A stretch of DNA of 51,245 nt from positions 1 through 51,245 of the forward strand of contig CADBDT010000025.1 of the NCBI GenBank assembly GCA_902793465.1. Reading direction: 5' to 3'. The notes beneath the pieces are model-generated. The model saw only the letters and a list, made by a program, of their open reading frames with translations, ran no database searches and was not told the DNA's origin. Shown piece by piece: positions 45,434 through 51,245 of the stretch. How positions within the stretch are numbered: position 1 is the first letter of the stretch; the number at the start of each line of letters is the position of its first letter. The position numbers and the translations under genes are program-made. This stretch comes from an uncultured Coriobacteriaceae bacterium (GTDB lineage: Bacteria > Actinomycetota > Coriobacteriia > Coriobacteriales > Atopobiaceae).

Positions 45434-45545
45434 TGGACCACAGACAGCCTGCCCCCACACAACGGCCAGAACCTCCCGGCGCCATGGACAAGCGCCGTGC
45501 TCAAACAGTCCTCGCTGCGCTGCGGAACTGCGCGCGGGGGTGTGC
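45434..45545. repeat. Family A element, half copy A3, running into the xerD 3' end
   Basis: GCCTGCCCCCACACAACGG and GGCGCCATGGACAAGCGCCG, then CAAACAGTCCTCG and CTGCGGAACTGCGCGCGG match family A in reverse orientation. The second arm is missing: the sequence passes directly into xerD codons at about 45540. Confidence 0.85.
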
Positions 45546-46421
45546 GGTTAGGTACTCGAAGCGGATGTGCGTGCGGTCCACGTGCGAGTATATTTGAGTG
45601 GTGGCTATGCTCGCATGACCCAGAAGCTCCTGCACCACACGCAGATCGGCGCCACCTTCGACCAGATGCGTGGCAAAGCTATGCCTGAGCGTATGCGGGT
45701 GCAGGCCCTCGATTCCAGCGTATCTTCCGTACCTCTCGCAAATGGAGTGCACGGACTGCCGCGAGAGTCTGCCACCCCGCTGGTTTAGAAACACGGCGTC
45801 CATGGGCCTGCCAACCTTGAGGAGCTGGGGGCGCCAATGGTCCACGTATTCCGTTAGCGCCCTCTTTGCGGCGCCGGTTACGGGCACCACACGCTCCTTT
45901 GAGCCCTTGCCCAAAACACGGAGCAGCTCCTCTTCCAAAAACACCTCACGAAGATCAAGGCCACAGAGCTCCGACACACGAAGGCCGCACCCATACAGTA
46001 TCTCTAGGATCGTTCTGTCGCGCTGGGAGGGGGCGTTTTGGCCAAAGGGCTGCTCCACCAGCCTCCTGGCCTGCTCTATGGAAAGCACCTCGGGCAGACG
46101 CTGCGGCTTCTTTGGCGTTGGGACTTCTCGGGCGGGGTTCTTCTTGCAGTACTGCTCGGCAACAAGGAAGGTATGCATGCCCCGCACGGCCGCAAGCGCC
46201 CGCTCTGTGGACGTGGCGGCATATTCGAGCTGCGCAAACGAGGCCACAAACGCCTGCACGTCGTCGCGCGTAACGTCCTCCACATCGTCTATGCCCCGCT
46301 CTTGTAGGAAGCGCTCGTAACGTCTTAGATCGCGTCCGTAGCCGTCTATGGTATTTGCGGAGCTGCCCCTTTCCACCTCAAGGTATTCCAGGTACTCTTG
46401 CCTTGCGTGCTCAACTTTCAT
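45501..46421 (-). CDS. xerD: Tyrosine recombinase XerD
   Basis: 306 aa. It resolves chromosome dimers at dif together with XerC. The N-terminal SAM-like domain is followed by the catalytic domain with GLRVSELCGLDL (first Arg), HTLRHSFATHL (HxxR), LGHASIATTQIYSHV (His and the Tyr nucleophile). The usual C-terminus would end near AHPRA; here the last 12 residues (QFRSAARTV end) are read from the family A repeat that supplies the stop codon. It follows pyrG by 16 bp. AAGGG precedes the ATG. Confidence 0.93.
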   Translation of the reverse strand: MKVEHARQEYLEYLEVERGSSANTIDGYGRDLRRYERFLQERGIDDVEDVTRDDVQAFVASFAQLEYAATSTERALAAVRGMHTFLVAEQYCKKNPAREVPTPKKPQRLPEVLSIEQARRLVEQPFGQNAPSQRDRTILEILYGCGLRVSELCGLDLREVFLEEELLRVLGKGSKERVVPVTGAAKRALTEYVDHWRPQLLKVGRPMDAVFLNQRGGRLSRQSVHSICERYGRYAGIEGLHPHTLRHSFATHLVEGGADLRVVQELLGHASIATTQIYSHVDRTHIRFEYLTAHPRAQFRSAARTV

Positions 46422-46437
46422 CGCGTGCCCTTAACAC

Positions 46438-48213
<1,776 letters not shown>

Positions 48214-48273
48214 CTAACGCACAGGAGACCATGCCAACAGAGGGCACCCTTGAGATTGTTCGAAATACTCGTG

Positions 48274-48450
48274 ATCGATAGGGGGTGCCGTTTGCCTGCC
48301 CCCAAACAACGGTCGGAACCGTGAGGCGCCATGGAAAGCAGCCGCGCGCAGTTCCGCAGGAACGAGGACTGTTTGAGCACGGCGCTTGTCCATGGCGCCG
48401 GAAGGTTCCGACCGTTGTTTGGGGGCAGGCAAACGGCACCCCCTATCGAT
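48274..48450. repeat. Family A fold-back element, copy A4 (short core)
   Basis: Arms of 47 bp (48274-48320 and 48404-48450) are exact complements. Inside are GGCGCCATGGA, GCCGCGCGCAGTTCCGCAG, GAGGACTGTTTGAGCAC and CTTGTCCATGGCGCC, the same order as A2. The arms share GCCTGCCCC and CAACGGTC with A3 and A5. It fills most of the gap between recN and pyrG (48121-48483). A smaller stem, AAGGGTGC/GCACCCTT, lies at 48209-48252. Confidence 0.92.
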
Positions 48451-48483
48451 CAGCGCCTCCCTGATCATGGCAGCCAGGTGGCT

Positions 48484-50121
48484 TTAGGAGGTTTTTTCGA
48501 GCATCTCACGCGCGTGGGCGAGCGATGCGGCGCTCGAGTCGCCCGAGAGCATTCGCGCGATTTCGCTTACGCGATCTTCGCCTTCCAGCGGCTCGATGGT
48601 GGTTTGCGGAATGCCGTCCTCGTCCGCCGCATCCGACTTGCGCACAACATAATGGCGGTCGGCGCGAACGGCAACCTGCGCCAAATGCGTTACTACGATT
48701 ACCTGGTGCGTAGTAGACAGCCTTTCCAGCACGCTGGCAAGCGCCACGGCGGTGGCGCCACCAACTCCAGCGTCAACCTCGTCGAACACGAGGGTCTGCG
48801 TAGCGTCTGCCTCCCCCAGTACAACCTTGCAAGCCAGCATTACGCGGCTTACCTCGCCGCCAGACGCTATGCGACGCAATGGCCGTGCCGTAAGTCCCGC
48901 CGCAGGCCTGTACAGCAACTCGACCTTGCTCGGGCCCGTGTTGGTCCACTGGCTGCGCTCCAGGCGCTCGAAGGAGACGTCCAGCTGGGCCGTGCCCATT
49001 TCCAAAAAAGCCATCTGCTCGCTCACCATGGCCGCAAAGCGTGGCGCGACTTTGCGACGGGCATCGTCCAGTACGTCCGCTGCATTCAAAAGCGCCTCCT
49101 CCGCCTCCTTTGCACGACATCGGGCAGCACTCAAGAGCTCCTCGGAATTGTTTGCCGCAAGCACCATTTCCTCTGCCTTTGCCCTGCGCTCAAACACGTC
49201 CTCCATATGCGGGCCGTAGCTGCGCATAAGCCCGCGGAGCTGCGACATGCGTTGCTGCATACCATCGAGCTCCTGAGGGTCAAAGTCCACCGAATCGCGA
49301 TATCTACGCAGCTCGAGGGAAACATCCTCAATGTCTATGAGGTCGCTCTCCAGCGATGCGGCAAAGGGCTTAAGGCGCTCGTCGTAGCGCGCGGCATCTC
49401 GCAGCTCTTCGAGGGCATCTCCCAAAAGGTCCAGCACGCCGTCGTCGCCGCTTATAGCCTCCCGCGCCCCGCCTGCCGCACGCATAAGAAACTCCGCATG
49501 CTCGGCACGAGGAAGCGTTTCCTCCAGCTCCTCGAGCTCTCCCTTTTGGGGCGACACCTCGTCTATGCGTGCCAAGACGAACGACGCCTCCTCAAGTCGC
49601 TCTTCCGCCGACCTGCACATCTTTTCGGTCCGTTCGAGCTCCTTGGATGCCGCGCGTGCCTCTCCAAAAGCCTTCCTGTAGCCCTCCAACGCAACAGACA
49701 CCGTCTCTTGTCCCCAGGCATCCAAAAGCTCCACGTGATGTGCCACCTGCAGCAGCCGCTGATGCTCGTGCTGACCGCATAGGTCTATGGTGGAGCCAAT
49801 CTCCTCTGCCAGCTGACGCACGGATGCCATGCGACCGTCCACGGTCACGCGTCCCCTACCGTCGCGGCTCACGCGCCGACGAACCACAACGCCGTCGGGG
49901 TCCCGGCCATTCGCAAACACTCGACCTTCCACCACCAGCGCGTCCGCACCCTCGCGTACCGCACCGGCATCGGCGCGCTCACCCATAAGAAGCTTTACCG
50001 ACGAGAGAAGCGCGCTCTTACCTGCTCCCGTTTCGCCAGTAAGAACGGTGAGTCCATCGGCCGGCTGTATGGTTGCGTCGCGTATGAGCGCAACATCCAA
50101 AACATGCAGCTCGTCTATCAT
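48484..50121 (-). CDS. recN: DNA repair protein RecN
   Basis: 545 aa. An SMC-like ATPase that acts early at double-strand breaks. It has the Walker A motif TVLTGETGAGKSALL, QHEHQRLL, two long coiled-coil arms (about 160-340), the ABC signature RRIASGGEVSRVMLA and the Walker B LVFDEVDAGVGGATA. Length is normal. It overlaps the end of nadK by 4 bp, the usual nadK-recN arrangement. Confidence 0.96.
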   Translation of the reverse strand: MIDELHVLDVALIRDATIQPADGLTVLTGETGAGKSALLSSVKLLMGERADAGAVREGADALVVEGRVFANGRDPDGVVVRRRVSRDGRGRVTVDGRMASVRQLAEEIGSTIDLCGQHEHQRLLQVAHHVELLDAWGQETVSVALEGYRKAFGEARAASKELERTEKMCRSAEERLEEASFVLARIDEVSPQKGELEELEETLPRAEHAEFLMRAAGGAREAISGDDGVLDLLGDALEELRDAARYDERLKPFAASLESDLIDIEDVSLELRRYRDSVDFDPQELDGMQQRMSQLRGLMRSYGPHMEDVFERRAKAEEMVLAANNSEELLSAARCRAKEAEEALLNAADVLDDARRKVAPRFAAMVSEQMAFLEMGTAQLDVSFERLERSQWTNTGPSKVELLYRPAAGLTARPLRRIASGGEVSRVMLACKVVLGEADATQTLVFDEVDAGVGGATAVALASVLERLSTTHQVIVVTHLAQVAVRADRHYVVRKSDAADEDGIPQTTIEPLEGEDRVSEIARMLSGDSSAASLAHAREMLEKTS

Positions 50122-50972
50122 CGGCCCGCCGCCTTTCCGTAAAACACGCGCGATACCGAACCGTAGAAACCCTGGGCGCTGTAGTCAAGAAGAATAATGT
50201 CTCCCTCGCCGCGCCTGCACGTTACTTTGTCCAGCCTCATGCCCTTTCCAATGCGTTGCCCGTCGGCAAAGAGGCAGGTTTCCACCGGTCGGTCGGGGTC
50301 AACCACTATTTCCACTATGTCAGAGGGAGATGTAAGAAACGCGCGCGCCATAATGGTGTGGGGCGCCAAGGGCACGCAGACCATACCGGCGAACTCCGGC
50401 GTGACTATTGGCCCTCCCGCCGCAAGCGCATAGCCCGTAGACCCCGTTGCGGTAGAGACCACAAATCCGTCTCCGCGCAAATTGTCGATGTGGTTGCCCG
50501 AAACAAGCACTTCGAATGCAATAACGTCGCCCATGGAACCACGCGAAAGCGCCATGTCGTTTAGCGCCATGCAACGCTCAACGTGTTCTTTTCCATCGGA
50601 CGTGCCAAAGTGCGCCTCTACGCTCAGCGTCGCCCGCCTGGATGCATGCAGCTCGCCAGCCAGCGCGTCGCTTACCGTGTCAAAGAGGTTCTCTGGACCA
50701 GCGCAGGTAAGAAAACCAAGATGACCATAGGATATACCTACAATGGGAACGCCCGTATAGCCAACGGTTCGCGCGGCACGCAGCAGCGTGCCGTCGCCAC
50801 CAAGAGATATGGCAAGATCAAACTTGCTCGGATCCAGATCTCGTATCTTGGCTATGCGATTGTCGGGAACCCATGCGACTTCGATACCCTCCGTCTCGAG
50901 CCACGCCTCGAGCTTCGCAGAGTCCTCAATGGCGTCCGGTCGCATGTAATTTGGAACAATAAGGACTTTCAT
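50118..50972 (-). CDS. nadK: NAD kinase
   Basis: 284 aa from the ATG at 50972 (GGAGG close upstream); two longer in-frame starts lack a site. It phosphorylates NAD to NADP. Signatures: the GGDGT motif in AISLGGDGTLLRAAR, GHLGFLT, CMALNDMALSRG and DGFVVSTATGSTGYALAAGGP. It reads into recN with a 4-bp overlap. Confidence 0.96.
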   Translation of the reverse strand: MKVLIVPNYMRPDAIEDSAKLEAWLETEGIEVAWVPDNRIAKIRDLDPSKFDLAISLGGDGTLLRAARTVGYTGVPIVGISYGHLGFLTCAGPENLFDTVSDALAGELHASRRATLSVEAHFGTSDGKEHVERCMALNDMALSRGSMGDVIAFEVLVSGNHIDNLRGDGFVVSTATGSTGYALAAGGPIVTPEFAGMVCVPLAPHTIMARAFLTSPSDIVEIVVDPDRPVETCLFADGQRIGKGMRLDKVTCRRGEGDIILLDYSAQGFYGSVSRVFYGKAAGR

Positions 50973-51114
50973 GGTCCTCCGTTCTTGCATTGATATAGGA
51001 CACATGTTCTGGTTCGTTGCCATATTGTACTACACTTTAGCGGGATATGCGTGTTGGGCATACTCCCCTGAGTTTATCCGAGGGCAGACAGTCCGTAAAC
51101 TTGTGATGGGATTG

Positions 51115-51245
51115 CGTGCCCATCGCCTGCCCCGAGCAATGGTACGAAACCGCGAGGCGCCATGGAAAGCAGCCGCGCGCAGTTCCGCAGCGCAGCGAGG
51201 GGCAACCAAAAAGGTTAGGGGCACTCAACTCGCGCGAGGAGCGTA
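51115..51245. repeat. Family A element, copy A5 (long core), cut by the window end
   Basis: GCCTGCCCCGAGCAATGG, GGCGCCATGGA, CGCGCGCAGTTCCGCAG, then a small stem around AACCAAAAAGGTT and CTCGCGCGAGGA. The interior matches A1, not A2/A4. Its second arm would lie beyond the window. The 5' flank at about 51057 (GGGCATACTCCCC) resembles a broken family B arm. Confidence 0.8.

Overview
The window is about 51 kb of a moderately GC-rich Gram-positive chromosome. Gene order and content point to the Coriobacteriia (Olsenella/Atopobium-like). The evidence is a mraZ-rsmH-ftsL-ftsI division/cell-wall cluster with sepF, yggT and divIVA but no ftsA or murE, a class A RNase P RNA next to it, and secreted proteins with clostridial hydrophobic (ChW) repeats. 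This assignment is inference; no 16S rRNA gene is present.

Positions 1-25,000 are accessory and metabolic. First comes a macro-domain/helix-turn-helix protein. A von Willebrand factor A (VWA) protein follows about 2.9 kb later, separated from it by a degrading Fic/acetyltransferase island bounded by a 94-bp direct repeat. Next are asparagine synthetase AsnA and a family-1 glycosidase. A divergent pair of secreted ChW-repeat enzymes follows: a papain-like protease split by a G7 frameshift, and a GH5 cellulase with a carbohydrate-binding tail. A 1.4-kb gene-free stretch holds a 72-bp-period palindromic array. After it come an HtrA protease, a PepSY-type exported protein, a MATE pump, glutathione peroxidase, a DUF1002 protein, a TfoX-like protein, DeoD, a CCA-adding enzyme and a YigZ-family protein.

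Positions 25,062-51,245 hold rnpB and then, all on the minus strand, the division and cell-wall cluster. Read 5'->3' on the minus strand the order is nadK, recN, pyrG, xerD, mraZ, rsmH, ftsL, ftsI, murF, mraY, murD, ftsW, murG, murC, ftsQ, ftsZ, pgeF, yggS, sepF, proC, yggT, divIVA. Spacing is tight, with several 4-14 bp overlaps. Real breaks occur only before mraZ (putative MraZ boxes), at murG/murC (two large hairpin elements) and before ftsZ (a good TTGACA promoter).

The most unusual property is the intergenic DNA. At least two families of long fold-back elements recur. Family A has a conserved core (GGCGCCATGGA ... GCAGTTCCGCAG ... GGACTGT) inside arms that differ between copies but pair perfectly over 45-47 bp within a copy. 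Family B carries GGGGATACTCCCC arms around a TCGCGAG-bearing loop, with a conserved AT/TA internal mismatch. Two arrays of small dyads (5072-5322 and 15218-15764) and several unrelated perfect hairpins add to this. I see no tRNA, rRNA, CRISPR array, complete insertion sequence or prophage.
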